Source: Andrena cerasifolii (Eukaryota; Arthropoda; Insecta; Hymenoptera; Andrenidae). From it: a stretch of DNA of 64,000 nt. The position numbers and the translations under genes are program-made. Each line of letters opens with the position of its first letter. Within the stretch, counting starts at the first letter, position 1. The notes under the pieces were generated by a model that saw nothing but the letters and a program-made list of their open reading frames with translations, was not told the origin of the DNA and made no database searches. Below, piece by piece: positions 34,201 through 44,877 of the stretch. Location: positions 3,782,001-3,846,000 of the forward strand of contig NC_135118.1 in NCBI RefSeq assembly GCF_050908995.1. The letters are read 5' to 3'.

Positions 34201-35824
34201 TGGCCGTTCTATTCTTTCTCTTGCCGATTTCTGAACGATTGAAATCCTTCAGAAACCCGTGAAAAGCATTTGATATTGCGTGTCGTCTCTTTCCTTAATT
34301 GTTATGACGTTCGACGCGACTGCTTTTAAATCCCGAAAGTATTATATTGCGATGGCATATTCTATGGTAGGACGCTAAAGCGTCCACGCCGACTAAAGTC
34401 CATGCTTACAACTCATCGGGAGTGAGTTTTCTATCGAGGGCGCCCCCTCTGTGAGCTTGGTGGAAGTGAAGCCGAACGTACTTCTGATTGAACGTTTTCG
34501 GTGAGGTTTAGATGCGTGACGCGTGCCATGTGCGGAAATCTTCCGGGCATGTTCGTAGCCATTCTCGCTGAACGCCTACGGGCGTTAATAATACGCGGTT
34601 AATGGAATCAAAGTGTTAAAAATATTGGTGCCACGAGGTGCTTTAAATTATTCATTTTAGACAGTAGATGGAGCCGTTTCGGTGACACGAACTACTTCAA
34701 GGCCAGCGTTATGTATCTCTTTCGCTTTCTCGTTCGATCGTTCCTTCGTGCGGAATATTGTAATGAAAGTAAATGGTTTTAATGCAACGGTTAAATTCAA
34801 TTGACCGCCGCTGAGGCTACCGAGGGAGTCGTGCATAGGGTTCTTGTATCGCGTAGCGTTGTGGAACGAAGGCATACTGTTCTTAGAACTATGGAGATCC
34901 TTTGCTCGACGTATCGAACAATAAAAGAGCGTATATGTGTACAGTGAAGAATACCGTTAAGTACGCCATGTTTATGCCAATGTCGTTAACGCTATTAGAA
35001 GGCACCCGCAAAGTGAAACTAATAATTCACTGTATTAAGTGCACGTACTCTCCGAGAAAAAGTTGCAACAATGGAAGTTTCTTTTGCGAATCATGTAACG
35101 TTGAGATAGTAAACAATATTTAGACAGAAGCAACATGTAAGACAGTTCGAGGTAATTGTTAAGTTTAATAGAAAATGGAGAATTATAAATGGGTTCGTTC
35201 GCAAGATGGTGGTCGACATTAATCGCTTTTCGTGAACATAAGATAATTAAGTATTTTATAGAGACAATATTAAAGAGTAATACCTAACAAACTAACAAAT
35301 TTATGATAAAGATAAAGAATTTTCATTCTTTGTTTATCCGATTTTGGTTACGGATATATAAATTTGCAAGTGATATGTAATATGAAGGTTAATGCTCCTC
35401 AGCATGTGCAAATCGGTACGTGCAACTTCGTGCCATTCAAATTTCCTTTTCTCTTTGTCCAAGCTTGTATTCTGTCGCTCGGCGAGGGGTGTTCACCGTG
35501 ATTGTGAACGTGACCAGATGCACGAGCCCTAAAAGGACTAAAATCTTTCCCCCTGTGAAACGGAAATACCAGCAGCCTCGTGCCCTTCATTATTCGTTTC
35601 GGATTATCTTAAGCCACGTTCCCACCTGAACAATTTCCAAGTTAGAACAGAAGAAGCAATCAAAGATTTTTTTTTCTTTCAAATATACTGCGCTTCAGAG
35701 AGACGTTTTAAACCACGTTCCCACATGCGTGAAACATAATAATTAACCTGCGTTTCTACTTGTGTAACTCATAGCACGAATCATGCGTAAGATTCATAAA
35801 ATGATTACTTTTCAAAACTACTCA
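34201..35824. other. unique region upstream of inx1
   Basis: Contains the second copy of the GGGCGTT palindrome repeat (34527-34590) and near-repeats of AAGCCACGTTCCCAC at 35609 and 35711, echoed near 36770. No exon recognised. Confidence 0.4.
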
Positions 35825-36588
35825 CAAGGAGAGTATCCCAGGTGTCCGCCTCCGATTGCTTTGATTTTTGGATATGTTTGACAGGACCGAAAAATAAGAT
35901 ATACCTACCTGTTTTTTTATAGCGACCCATTTTTATATTTAGAGGGTGAAACCACCCCTCAAGGTTATAGATTTTCAGGTGTTCGTCTCCGATTGCTTTG
36001 GTTTTTGGATATGTTTTAGGGGACAGAACAATAAGAAACCGGTGTCTTTTTATTTTGGCCTGTTTGCATGTTTAGGGGGTGAAACCACCCCTCAACTTTA
36101 CAAGAGTTTTCAGGTGTTCGTCTCCGATTGCTTTGGTTTTTGGATATGTTTTAGAGCACAGAACAATAAGAAACAGGTATCTTTTTATTTTGGCCTGTTT
36201 GCATGTTTAGGGGGTGAAACCACCCCTCAACTTTACAAGATTTTTTAGGTGTTCGTCTCCGATTGCTTTGGTTTTTGGATATGTTTTAGAGGACAGAACA
36301 ATAAGAAACAGGTATCTTTTTATTTTGGTCTGTTTGCATGTTCAGGGGGTGAAACCACCCCTGAAATTTCATGAGAATAGCTGGTGCCCACCTCCGATTG
36401 CTTTAGTTTTTAGCCAAAGCAGTCGGAGACGAACAGCTGAAAATCTTGTAAATATTGAGGGGTGGTTTCACCCCCTAAATATGAAAACGGGCCGCTGTAA
36501 AAGAACACGTATATCTTATTTTTCGGTCCTTTAAAACATATCCAAACGTCCAAGCAATCGGAGACGGACATCTGGGATACTCTTCTTG
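35825..36588. mobile_element. CAAGG foldback family P with 135-bp tandem
   Basis: Left end TCA then CAAGGAGAGTATCCCAGGTG, right end ATCTGGGATACTCTTCTTG. The left arm is repeated in four units spaced 137, 135, 135 and 135 bp (starts 35840, 35977, 36112, 36247, 36382), each with CTCCGATTGCTTTGGTTTTT and GGGTGAAACCACCCCT. Because 135 is a multiple of 3, a 100-codon frame runs through; it is an artefact. The right arm is a single inverted unit. Confidence 0.85.
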
Positions 36589-36904
36589 TTAGTGCCATCA
36601 AGAAAATGCATCAAGACCGAAAATGTGAAACAAAAATTTGTTTACACCCTAACGAGTGTATTAATAAAAGCCAAAAACATTTTTTAGGATATGTTATAAC
36701 CTCTTCTTATAAAAATTATAATAATCACCTATTTTCTTGAGCGCTGTGGCCGGAGGACACACTTAAGCCACGCCTTCACATGTGCAATATACATTGCAAA
36801 ACATATTTAAGCTGCGTTCCTACTTGTATAATTTACAACACAGACTATGCGCGACGCACTTAAAAGGATTACTTTTTGAAGTTAGTGCGCTTCGATAGTA
36901 CAAC
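36589..36904. other. short unique stretch
   Basis: Nothing recognised apart from the AAGCCACG/TTCC echo of the 35.6-35.7 kb sequence. Confidence 0.4.
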
Positions 36905-37111
36905 TTAAAGGGGGAATCCTATTTTATGGGCTAAAAACATAGCAAAATTTGGGAATTTTTTTGAAAACACTATCGATTCGATTCATCTGAAATTTGGAGC
37001 ATGTTCTTATCAAAACATGCTCAAAATTTCAGATCAATCGAATCGCTAGTTTCTTAAAAAAAAAACAATTTTGCTACGTTTTTAGCCCGTAAAATAGAAT
37101 TCTCCCTTATG
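36905..37111. mobile_element. small foldback, TTAA-AGGGGGAAT type
   Basis: TTAAAGGGGGAATCCTATTT and its partner AAAATAGAATTCTCCCTTAT, then GGGCTAAAAACATAGCAAAA and TTTTGCTACGTTTTTAGCCC. A second inner palindrome (GCATGTTCTTATCAAAACATGC) lies at the centre. Confidence 0.7.
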
Positions 37112-37693
37112 GGGACCCTTCGGTCAAAGCGCTCGAAAACCAGGTGATCTTTATAAATTTTTTACAAAAGGAGCATATCCTAAAAAATATTTTTGGCATT
37201 TATCGATACACTCGTTAGGGTACAAAAAAATGGTTGTTTCATGTTTTCGGCCTTCATGCATTTTCTAAGTGGCGCGTAGTGCAGCGCCGCCAAAAAAAGG
37301 CGCCTAAACAAACTGTAATCACAAAATTTACTCAGAGGATCGCCCGAAATGAATAATGAAAACAAAAATTTCTTAAAATTTATGTCAATAGTTATCGCAG
37401 TATCCATTGTTGCGGCAAAAAGACCAAAACTACGATGATTGTTGCACATTTGAACGGAGCAGTTAAATGAAGCGGATAATTTTCCGCATAAGCGTGCATA
37501 TAAACAAAACCCGTGTTTCAAAAGATTGTGTTAATAGGATGCTGCGATAGCGAGCCCAATAAAATTACGAATCAAATGCCTCAATATTTTTCGAATCGGT
37601 CCATTAGTTCTCCCGAAATCGTGGTTACCGTTTCGAAAGAAAATGTTTTCGGCTCATACGTTCGGAACTTGTTTCGGTTATGTGACTGTAGAA
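37112..37693. other. unique stretch
   Basis: No gene recognised; a 113-codon minus frame has no family resemblance. Confidence 0.35.
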
Positions 37694-38753
37694 TAGGGTA
37701 GGTGGGGGTATTACTGCGGATGCCCCGATTACTGCGGATATTCTAAAACAGATCATATTTAATGTTGGGAAGTACATAATCTCTTGAAAATTTTTGATAA
37801 AATTATTTTAAACTCTATTACAGATAATGATTAATAAACATGTACAGCAAAGTTATTATTAATTCTTTTATCGTAGTTTGAAATTCGTCAAGGCGAAACT
37901 TCGGTCGATTCCCGATATGGCGGTCATGAACACCTACTTGAAACACATTTATATTTTTGTTATTAACAGTAATACATGTAATGCAGCTTTATTACTCGAT
38001 AGAGTAAGAGTTATTTTTTCAGAAAAACAGTAAATCAGCCACCTGCATTTTAGTTTTAATTTTTATTTCTCAACGCAGTATTAGGTGCAGTACTTTACAC
38101 CATGTGCATGTATTAATGCGGACCGACGACAGCGCAATCTAACCTTTCTTCCGACCGTATTCACTGACGTGATGTTTGTACTAAGGTTATGTTTCGCCTG
38201 ACGTCGGACCGCAGTAATACATGCGCAGTAACTGGTATTTCGTTAGTAATTAACACGCAGTAATACCTGCAATGACATTGATCGACAAATCTCTGTGTTT
38301 TTAATTAACTGTGCTTATCACCCCGTCCTCATATTTTTTTATGGAATTATTAAGGTTCCACCTTTCTTTTAAAAAAAGAAGGAGGAACTTTCATTCATTA
38401 GAACGCCGTGTCGAGGGTTTTAAAGTTAACCTACCTTAACCCTTAACTGGTATACTGTTTTTGGCAAACGTGGCTGGTATACTGGGATCGTGGCAGACCC
38501 CAAATAAAAAAGGACACAGAAATTTGTAAAGTCGGCCCTGAATCAACCTCTATGAATATTTTGTTCTTACGTAATGTGTAAAATAATAGAAACCTAGAAA
38601 GTTAAACTATTATTATAAAATTAATTAGAAAAACAGTTTACAAGCTTAGACAACCAAAAATTTTGCAGCGAACTTTGCGTGCCTGGGGTCATGAGCGACC
38701 CCAAGATACCAGTTAAGGGTTAAAAGTCCGCAGTAATACCCCCACCTACCCTA
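37694..38753. mobile_element. TA-flanked phrase element, TATTACTGCGGA type
   Basis: TA on both sides of GGGTAGGTGGGGGTATTACT and AGTAATACCCCCACCTACCC. The phrase recurs internally: ATTACTGCGGA (37729), GTATTAATGCGGACC (38108) and inverted CGCAGTAATAC near 38210, 38257 and 38729. A family J MITE has inserted next to the right end. Confidence 0.85.
38436..38723. mobile_element. piggyBac-like MITE family J, copy 2
   Basis: TTAA duplications with ends CCCTTAACTGGTATAC and ATACCAGTTAAGGG, 288 bp, collinear with the 10949 copy. The right part carries GGGGTCATGAGCGACCCC, a short palindrome. Confidence 0.9.
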
Positions 38754-39513
38754 TATAGGTACCGTTTCGAATTTTGCTGTGAAACTTTCACAGTGTATTC
38801 TCGGGATGTTATATTCCAAAAATATATATATAAAAAAAATCGATTTTCTGAAAAATTTTAACTGGAAGATCCCCTTAAGCAACATCCCCACATGCAAAGT
38901 GTAAAGTGCAAAAGAAAATTAAAAAAAAAAACACTTTTTCTATACGCCATCGTTGTGTTTCTCCCCGAGAATGGGACTTAAAAGTACTTCGAAGTGCAGC
39001 ATGTATCGCACAGAAACTTCATTGAAGCTAATATTTTCAAGTACTTCGACTAGTGGATCGCTCGAGGGGTTCTGTTCCCGTACGCTGTTTCGCGCCTTGA
39101 CCGAGTTTACCGTGCCCACACCAACGTGTAGGGTGATATTATTCAATAGCCTGTCCGGCAAGAGGTCACTTTTTTTCCTCGCGCGATAAGATAGGGACGC
39201 GTATTCACAAACGCAACTAAATCGCCCGGTTGCCCGTTTCGTTTTTTTTTTCCCCTTCTAATTTTTATCGTCACACGTGTGACGTGTTGCGTGAACCTGG
39301 CCACGCCGAGGCACAGTGTCGTTAATGTAGAAGCCGAGATGTCGGTCTGGGTTGTACAAGATATCGGGTTACGGCGTGTCTGCACAAAAGCTTGGGTTGC
39401 ATCACGTTGTACATTTGGACCGGTGGTTGCGAACGAAAACGAGACCACAGCGACAAATGCGGTTTACAGAAATACAATCGGTTAGCGAAATGGTTACAGA
39501 CCGAATTATTTTT
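38754..39513. other. unique stretch, GC-richer at 38940-39480
   Basis: Overlapping frames on both strands of about 70-118 codons without family resemblance. 38750-38880 ends CCCCTTAA and may be the right end of an eroded TTAA element. Confidence 0.35.
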
Positions 39514-39760
39514 AACCGACTTCAAAAAGGAGGAGGTTATAGATTCGACCTGTTGGTATTTTTTTTTCTGTTTGTCCCCGCACAACTCCTCAGCATATGG
39601 GCCGATTTTGATAACTCGACTTTTTTTATTCGAAAGAGGGCGATGCCCCGGTGGCCTCATCCTACACCGCATCAACATCGGCCCAATATTTTTTGCCAGT
39701 TCTGGTTAATAATAAAAACTATTGTCACCTAATTATTATTATTTTATGTATGTACGCGCA
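39514..39760 (+). repeat. AACCGACTTCAAAAAGGAGG repeat fragment
   Basis: Starts AACCGACTTCAAAAAGGAGG followed by AGGTT, then CTCCTCAGCATATGGGCCGA. This leading motif recurs in many arthropod genomes as part of a dispersed repeat; that is recollection, not a search. Confidence 0.5.
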
Positions 39761-39825
39761 TATCTCCTCAGCATGTTGTGCGAATATATATGAAACTAAA
39801 AAGTTAAAAATAATTTTTTTTTTTT

Positions 39826-40056
39826 AAAATTAAAACCGACTTTGAAATAATAAGAATGCACTATAAAAGTAAAAAATAATTTTTTCCCTTATTTAATCTA
39901 CGACTCTCATATTTTTTAAATCGGCGCCTCATCATTTGCACTGTGAAAATCTGGCGTCAACTTAAAAAATATGAGAGTCGTTGATTAAATAAGGGAACAA
40001 ATTATTTTTTACTTTTTAATGAATTTTTGTTATTTTGAAGTCGGTTTTAATTTTTT
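39826..40056. mobile_element. foldback element with AAAACCGACTT ends
   Basis: AAATTAAAACCGACTTTGAA pairs with TTTGAAGTCGGTTTTAATTT. The arms include ACGACTCTCATATTTTTTAA and its partner. The end motif CCGACTT is shared with the repeat just upstream, so the two may be parts of one element. Confidence 0.7.
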
Positions 40057-40251
40057 TTAATTTTTTTTATAGAACATAAATATAACGCAAGAGAATTTTT
40101 TTACTGTAAATTCATTTTTGAATTATTGTATTTTTTCTGTGTACGGGTGAATATAACGGATTGCTAATACATTCATCGACTTCACTCCGGTTTTGTATTA
40201 AATATTTATATATAATACTAGCAAAATATACGCGCGCTCGTTTCGGGCCTA

Positions 40252-40987
40252 AGATATATTAAGAAGCCCATGAAAACACATTGTACCCCTTCTCACCCCC
40301 TTAGGGGTTGATTAGGATAAAATCCTGAAATTTATTTTTAGGATTTGTGTGGGTAACTTTTGTATGCAAAAACCAAGTTGATATCAAATCGGGTCTAAGA
40401 TATATTGAGAAGCCCGTGAAAACACAGTTTACCCCTTTTCACCCCCTTACGGGGTTGATTACGTCAAAATCCTGAAATTGAATTTTAGGGATTTGGGTAG
40501 GTAACGTTTGTATGCAAAAACCAAGTTGATATCAAATCGGGCCTGAGATATATTGAGAAGCCCGTGAAAACACAGTTTACCCCTTTTCACCCCCTTAGGG
40601 GTTGATTAGGTCAAAATCTTGAAATTGAATTTTAGGGATTTGGGTAGGTAACCTTTGTATGCAAAAACCAAGTTGATATCAAATCGGGCCTGAGATATAT
40701 TGAGAAGCCCGTGAAAACACAGTTTACCCTTTTTCACCCCTTTGTGAGTTGATTACGGCAAAATCCTGAAATTCGTTTTTAGGTATTCGCGTGGGCAATT
40801 TTTGTGAGTAAGAACCCAGTTGATATCTAATCGGGCCTAAGATATATTGAGAAGCCCATGAAAACACAGTTTACCCCTTTTCACCCCTTTACGGGTTGAT
40901 TACGGCAAAATCCTGAAATTCGTTTTTAGGTATTCGCGTGGGCAATTTTTGTGAATAAGAACCCAGTTGATATCTAATCGGGCCCAA
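40252..40987 (+). repeat. 147-bp tandem array, five units
   Basis: AGATATATTGAGAAGCCCRT recurs at 40252, 40398, 40546, 40693, 40840 and, decayed, 40987, giving spacings of 146-148 bp. Each unit has CCCCTTTTCACCCCCTTA and GTTGATATCWAATCGGGCC. There are no inverted arms. Confidence 0.9.
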
Positions 40988-41403
40988 GAGATATTAAGGA
41001 TAACCTCGGCGAGTGTTTTACAAGAAGTGCTCGACAGAGTTTCGATGTCAAGAGAACTAAGGAGACTGCTGACACGGTCAAGAGACGCTAGCTTTTATAT
41101 TAGTAGAAATAGTGAGGTGCGTCAGGACGAGTCTGCCCTTTGGACACGATTTAAACTACTGAATCCTGTGTGGTGACGATTTTGGGTGCCTGAAGTCAGT
41201 GTTGGTCCTAGAGAAAGCCACTGCCACACTCTTTTCTTCATTGCCACGTTTTGACTGCTTTTAATACTTTAGGGATGAGGAACGTGTTGCAAGTTTAAAT
41301 CAAGGGGCGAGAATCGATGGGGATCGATCGACAGACGTAGTTGATTGTCCTAGTCAGAAGGGCTGCCTGGTGACCCCGAGCAATCCTTTCTGTTTGTTCC
41401 GAC
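40988..41403. other. unique stretch
   Basis: A 69-codon plus frame spans the end of the array; no homology recognised. Confidence 0.35.
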
Positions 41404-41647
41404 TAGGGTGGATGCACCATTTGTGGCCACTTTAAGATATTGTACCAGCTTTGGCCACTTCTTAAAGAATATAATATTTTTCCGTGTTAGCAATAAATGT
41501 AACCTTATATTTCTGGCGGTATACTAAACAAAATATTTATGACGTGAAATTCTCCACATAATAATGATCCGCAAGCAATTTAAAAATGAGATAATTAAGC
41601 ACATGGCCCAAAACAGTGCAATGGCCACAAACGGTACATCTACCCTA
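41404..41647. mobile_element. TA-flanked phrase element, TTTGTGGCCAC type, 244 bp
   Basis: TA then GGGTGGATGCACCATTTGTG on the left, CACAAACGGTACATCTACCC then TA on the right. The phrase TTGGCCACTT / TGGCCACTTT recurs at 41427 and 41450 and inverted at 41624. The smallest of the group. Confidence 0.8.
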
Positions 41648-41691
41648 TAGGGTAATTAACACTTCGAGTGGTGTCGGTGTTTTCACGCTGA

Positions 41692-43287
41692 GGGATGTGC
41701 ATTAGGGTGGACCTTATTTTTCGACTTTTCAAATTGTTTTCGGGACACCCCCTAGAATAGGGCCACTGGATGAAAGAATACTCTGCACAAAATTTGAATT
41801 CGATCGAACAACGGGAAACCATGCCGCATCGAATTTGGAAATATTTTATTTTTGTAACTCGTTTTTCTCCACTGTAGTACATCGTTAATAAACATGTTAT
41901 ATATTTCGTTGAATTCGTCTTTTTACGCTCTGCAATTATATAAAAATAAAATATGAGACCACTCCAAAAAAAATATGACTTTGAAATTTAAAAAGTTAAC
42001 CTTCAAAAAGAACTTTTTTCGTTGACATTATATTTACCGCGTCCAACAGTACAACTTTCGTCTAAATTTTTTTTCATATAATTGCAAGTAACAGATTTCA
42101 AAATTTTAATGAAATAACTATTTTCATCGAGATTACACTGTTCCAGCAATTTTTATAAATATGGATCCTCTGGAATGGGAAAATGATCCCAATTGTAATA
42201 TTGGATTAAGTGTAATAAATAATTTAGCAGTAAACGATTCGCCCGAACGAGGAGTCAAACTCATGCAAGAGTTGAATTGTAACACTATTCAACAGCCATC
42301 TGGACTTGTAACATTCGATACCCGTTTCTTATAGAATTTTGTACGCCAAGTACGAATTCGCAAACTTTCGAAACATTCGATTTTTAAAAAAATGCAAATT
42401 TTCAACTTTGAACATTATTTGTGTTCAAACAGTAATAGTTATTCTGTTGCTTGTTCCGTCCAATTATTCTACGAACCCTCCGGAATACAACGATATAAGT
42501 TATTATTGCATTATTAATATTTAAATATATTTAAACAACGATGAAAGGGAAAGGGACATCCAAGATGCAACCAATTTTTGGAGATATCTTTCTATATATA
42601 TATATGTGAAAAACTATGGGTCCAAGGGAAAATCTGACTACGCCACACGATGCAGCAGGCATTTTTCATTCGGAAAACATCAACAAAAGTGTTAAATCAC
42701 GTTTTGTTTTCAATACAGGAGCAAAATAGTTTGGCAAAACGTGCTACGCCGACAGTGGTAGTCACGCGCGTTCAAACAATTCTGTCGCGAAAATTCTGTA
42801 TTGAAAACAAAAACGTGACATAGGTACCACTTTCGTTGATGTCTTCCGGAGGAAAAATGTCTGCTGCATCGTGTGAAGTAGTCAGATTTTCTTCTAGACC
42901 TCTACTTTTTAAAATAAATTGAAAGATATCTGCAAAAATGGTGCATTTCGTGTCCTTCTCCTTTCAACGAAAAAGTTTTTTTTATGAAAGTTCATTTTTT
43001 CCGGATTGGTCTCATATTTTATTTCTATATTGTTGCCGAGCGTAAAAAGACAAATTCAACCATATATAAACATGTATATTAACGATACACTACAATGGAG
43101 AGAAACGAGTTACAAAAATAAAACATTTTAATTCGATGCGGCAAGGTTTCCCGTTCTCCAATCGATTTCAAATTTGGCACACTATTTTTTCTTTCAATGG
43201 CACAATTCTAGTAGGTGTCCCGCGAAAAATATAAAAATTATTTTTCCACAAGAGTAACTCAGGTCCACCCTCCTAATGTGCATCCCG
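41692..43287. mobile_element. large foldback V with TTAGGGTGGACC ends
   Basis: GGGATGTGCATTAGGGTGGA on the left; the right end reads TCCACCCTCCTAATGTGCAT. Arms of about 430 bp pair (TTTGTAACTCGTTTTTCTCC with GAGAAACGAGTTACAAA). The loop holds the 57-codon frame at 42161 and an inner palindrome at about 42540-42970 (CTGACTACGCCACACGATGC against GCATCGTGTGAAGTAGTCAG). Confidence 0.8.
42161..42334 (+). pseudogene. 57-codon frame, TE-associated protein fragment
   Basis: An open frame of 57 codons starting MDPLEWENDPNC and containing VNDSPERGVKLMQELN, ending TAG. It sits in the loop of the large foldback 41692..43287. The phrase V-N-D-x-x-E-R-G-V-x-L recalls a C-terminal segment I associate with hypothetical insect proteins linked to mobile DNA. 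That is memory, not a search. It is preceded by stops and has no identifiable catalytic part, so it is most likely a remnant of the element's own protein. Confidence 0.45.
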
Positions 43288-43772
43288 TGCCTGGTTTTGG
43301 TGTGTTTCCCACAGTTTTCCCCCAGACTATATTGTAGTTAAGCAACGTTACTCTTTTTTTATAAATTATTAGTTGGCGAAGAGGAATTACTCAAAAAAGT
43401 GTAATTTCAGTTTATAGGGTAAAGTAGCCGAATATGACGACCTCTCCTAATACGAGACTCCGGCTTATCTCCGCTAGAGAACTCTTGAATGTCATAGCGA
43501 TGCTATTTCTTTAGTAACTAACCGTGTATTTGCTGCTTCGTCCGCACAGTGGCGTTGCAATCAATTAAGCGTCTTGAGCAAGCACATATTTTCTGAAATA
43601 CGTTGCAGAAAGTTTTTGAAGTGGCTCGATTAAATTACAAATACCTCTAAAGTGGTAAGTGTGCAATGATTTTCACAAACACAGTTGTATAGTGCTTGCA
43701 ATGGAGTTTAAGACTTACTAGTTGTATATCATTAAACGATGAAGACTTAACTTTGAAGCTACTTAAGTAGCT

Positions 43773-44364
43773 CAACGTTGCAGGAACGTTCCACGTGTGT
43801 TGTATCGCAATATATGCGCAATATTGCACGGCAATGTGTGCGCAATATTCCCGATACATTGCACAAACGGGGCCATTGCAATATTGCACGACAATGTGTG
43901 CGCAATATTCCCGAAACATTGCACAAACGGGGCCATTACAATATTGCACGGCAATGTGTGCGCAATATTCCCGAAACATTTCACAAACGGGGCCATTGCA
44001 ATATTGCACGGCAATGTGTGGGCAATATTCCCGAAACGTTGCACAAACGTAGCCATTGCAATATTGCACGACAATGTGTGCGCAGTATTCCCGAAATATT
44101 GCACAAACGGGACCATTGCAATATTGCACGGCAATGTGTGCGCAATATTCCCGAAACGTTGCACAAACGTAGCCATTGCAATATTGCACGGCAATGTGTG
44201 CGCAATATTCCCGAAACGTTGCACAAACGTAGCCATTGCAATATTCAACGGCAATGTTTCCACAATGTTGCAGTAATATTGCAATGCAACCTGCAACCAA
44301 ACGGCAACATTGCAATGTACTGCAACGGTTATGCAACGTTTCTGCAACGAAGTGTGCTGTAGGG
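43773..44364. repeat. GCAACGTTGC repeat, copy 3, with 60-bp array
   Basis: About seven units with an exact 60-bp period from about 43808 to 44250, each reading CATTGCAATATTGCACGGCA then ATGTGTGCGCAATATTCCCG. The right end GCAACGAAGTGTGCTGTAGG matches the end of the 54-kb copy. Because 60 is a multiple of 3, open frames up to 229 codons run through on several frames; none is a gene. Confidence 0.88.
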
Positions 44365-44702
44365 GTTAATAGTAATTCTGTTATTGTTTCCGAATATGAA
44401 ACCCGTGAAAGTTGTACTGATAATGGTGATGAAGAAATTGTTCCGAATGATGAAAGTGATTAAGAAAGAAAATTATTATACATAATGCTTGTTTTGCACA
44501 GGTCTTTTATTCTTCAGATGTGCTAGATGACCAATGGGTTAAGTGTACGTATAAAGTGTTATGGTGGGCCCACGAAGACTGCGGTAGTGAAGAAATAGAT
44601 TTCACATGCCGACTTTGTATAAAAAAAAAATATAAGTTTCAGGAAAAAAACAAACTGAGTCTCATATTAGGAACCCATTTTTTTATCTGCGTATTTGAGT
44701 GA
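44365..44702 (+). pseudogene. pogo/Tigger-like transposase C-terminal remnant, frameshifted
   Basis: After an acidic Asp/Glu/Ser-rich stretch ending at a stop near 44463, the plus strand reads CLFCTGL near 44488-44508. After a one-base frame change it reads SSDVLDDQWVKCT, WWAHEDC and FTCRLC. The order CxxC, W-V-x-C, W-A-H-E-x-C, F-x-C-x-x-C is the zinc-binding tail of many pogo/Tigger (jerky-like) transposases. One expected cysteine appears as tyrosine (KCTYKV). The catalytic domain was not found; a repeat inserted at 43773..44364 separates this tail from whatever preceded it. It lies inside the TA-flanked element 43415..44877. It is dead by frameshift and truncation. Confidence 0.6.
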
Positions 44703-44877
44703 CTTTCGTTTTTATTTTATTATGAAGAAACCGAATTGTTGTTATAGTACTTTCCAGTAGGTTGCTAACTAATACATATCCTACTTTTAAAACGTGTATC
44801 GAATTTTAATAAAGGTGTTCCCAGTCAAGAGTTATGATGTTTTTAAGAAATGGGTCTCATATCCCGCTACTTTACCC

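Larger units (their letters stand above)
43415..44877. mobile_element. TA-flanked phrase element with transposase remnant
   Basis: TA then GGGTAAAGTAGCCGAATATG on the left; TCTCATATCCCGCTACTTTACCC on the right pairs imperfectly and is followed by TG, not TA. The phrase CCTAATACGAGACTC (43446) returns inverted as GAGTCTCATATTAGG (44657). It contains a GCAACGTTGC repeat (43773..44364) and the zinc-finger tail of a pogo/Tigger-like transposase. Confidence 0.7.

Noticed and set aside
35946..36534. 100- and 106-codon frames with repeated FVSDCFGFWICF
   Set aside because: The unit is 135 bp, divisible by three, so an accidental frame persists. It is a foldback element arm, not a protein gene.
43647..44347. 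Open frames of 159-229 codons on several frames of both strands
   Set aside because: They run through an exact 60-bp tandem repeat, where any frame without a stop in one unit stays open. The products are pure repeats with no domain.
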